A stretch of 24,370 bases of DNA. It comes from Proteiniphilum sp. UBA5283 (GTDB lineage: Bacteria > Bacteroidota > Bacteroidia > Bacteroidales > Dysgonomonadaceae). Below the pieces are notes generated by a model that worked only from the letters and a program-made list of their open reading frames with translations, searched no databases and was not told the origin of the DNA. The DNA lies in contig DHSP01000061.1 of the NCBI GenBank assembly GCA_002408485.1, forward strand, positions 25,182-49,551, read 5' to 3'. Shown piece after piece: positions 24,014 to 24,370 of this stretch. The position numbers were made by a program, and so were the translations under genes. Numbering within the stretch: the first letter of the stretch is position 1; every line of letters starts with the position of its first letter.

Positions 24014-24370
24014 TCAAAAGTAGAGATCCCGTTCGCCTCCCCTTATTCTGATTATTCTCTCCCCTACCTCTTTCCGCACATGCTCATTGAGTTCGTTCAT
24101 GTTTTTCTCTATTACTTTCCATCCCTCTGCGGCCGTCTTCCCCGGAGCATAATCCACCAGGTATTCAGCCAATGTGAGGATGGCATTGGGTGTACAGAAG
24201 CGTTTGATGAATCCGGGCACGGAGAATTCCATGAAGTGCTCGCCCGTCCTCCCGAGCCGGTAGCAGGCTGTACAAAACGAAGGCAGCATCCCTTGTGCAA
24301 GCAGCTCGTCGATGATCTCGTTGAGCGAGCGGTCGTCGTTGATCCTAAACTGCCCCCTGTTCAGGTCCTG
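24014..24370 (-). CDS. hydG: [FeFe]-hydrogenase maturase HydG, C-terminal part only
   Basis: The last 118 residues of HydG are visible and the frame continues past the window edge. HydG cleaves tyrosine to give the CO and CN- ligands of the H-cluster. The visible part has the second cluster site, FCTACYRLGRTGEHFM, whose CxxC is diagnostic of HydG as against ThiH, and the usual end with GERIIRIRGGERDLYF. It is the upstream member of the minus-strand maturase run, 57 bases from hydF. Confidence 0.93.
   Translation of the reverse strand, partial: QDLNRGQFRINDDRSLNEIIDELLAQGMLPSFCTACYRLGRTGEHFMEFSVPGFIKRFCTPNAILTLAEYLVDYAPGKTAAEGWKVIEKNMNELNEHVRKEVGERIIRIRGGERDLYF

Overview
The window looks like chromosomal DNA of an anaerobic fermentative Bacteroidota, probably near Dysgonomonadaceae/Porphyromonadaceae (Proteiniphilum- or Petrimonas-like). 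The clues are the lysS-gpsA-pgi gene order, a LysS with the long C-terminal tail usual in that phylum, Bacteroidota-style -7 boxes (TAnnTTTG) and weak Shine-Dalgarno sequences. The genus is inferred from style, not from a search. No rRNA, tRNA, CRISPR array, insertion sequence or integrase was seen.

Left part (1-6963, all minus strand): housekeeping genes. These are the 3'-truncated glutamine-dependent NAD synthetase (nadE), a HAD phosphatase of the beta-phosphoglucomutase type, and a lysS-gpsA-pgi run ending in a hairpin terminator. A 435-base divergent intergenic region (6964-7398) follows. It holds a perfect 22-bp palindrome beside a good Bacteroidota promoter, plus what looks like the 3' remnant of a lost gene.

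Middle and right part (7399-24370): an [FeFe]-hydrogenase island. Set 1 (7399-12853) is a HydC/B/A-like trio. Its flavoprotein is a 1044-aa fusion of a NuoF/HydB core with a complete GltD/NfnB-type FAD/NADPH module, and its HydA carries TSCSPGW where the H-cluster motif normally reads TSCCPGW. A regulatory block follows (13122-16939), with overlapping genes: DRTGG protein, RsbW-like ATPase, sensory [FeFe] hydrogenase (HydS-like), second DRTGG protein, PHP phosphoesterase, second GHKL ATPase. Set 2 (17053-21648) is a conventional electron-bifurcating hydrogenase in the order HydD-HydB-HydA-HydC. Converging on it from the right are the maturases hydE, hydF and hydG (hydG cut by the window edge), which build the H-cluster.

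Working model (inference): set 2 makes H2 from NADH plus reduced ferredoxin. Set 1 adds an NADP(H) port to the same core and could be an NADP-linked bifurcating hydrogenase or a transhydrogenase. The HydS block senses H2 or redox state and may tune the two enzymes through its two ATPases and two DRTGG proteins.
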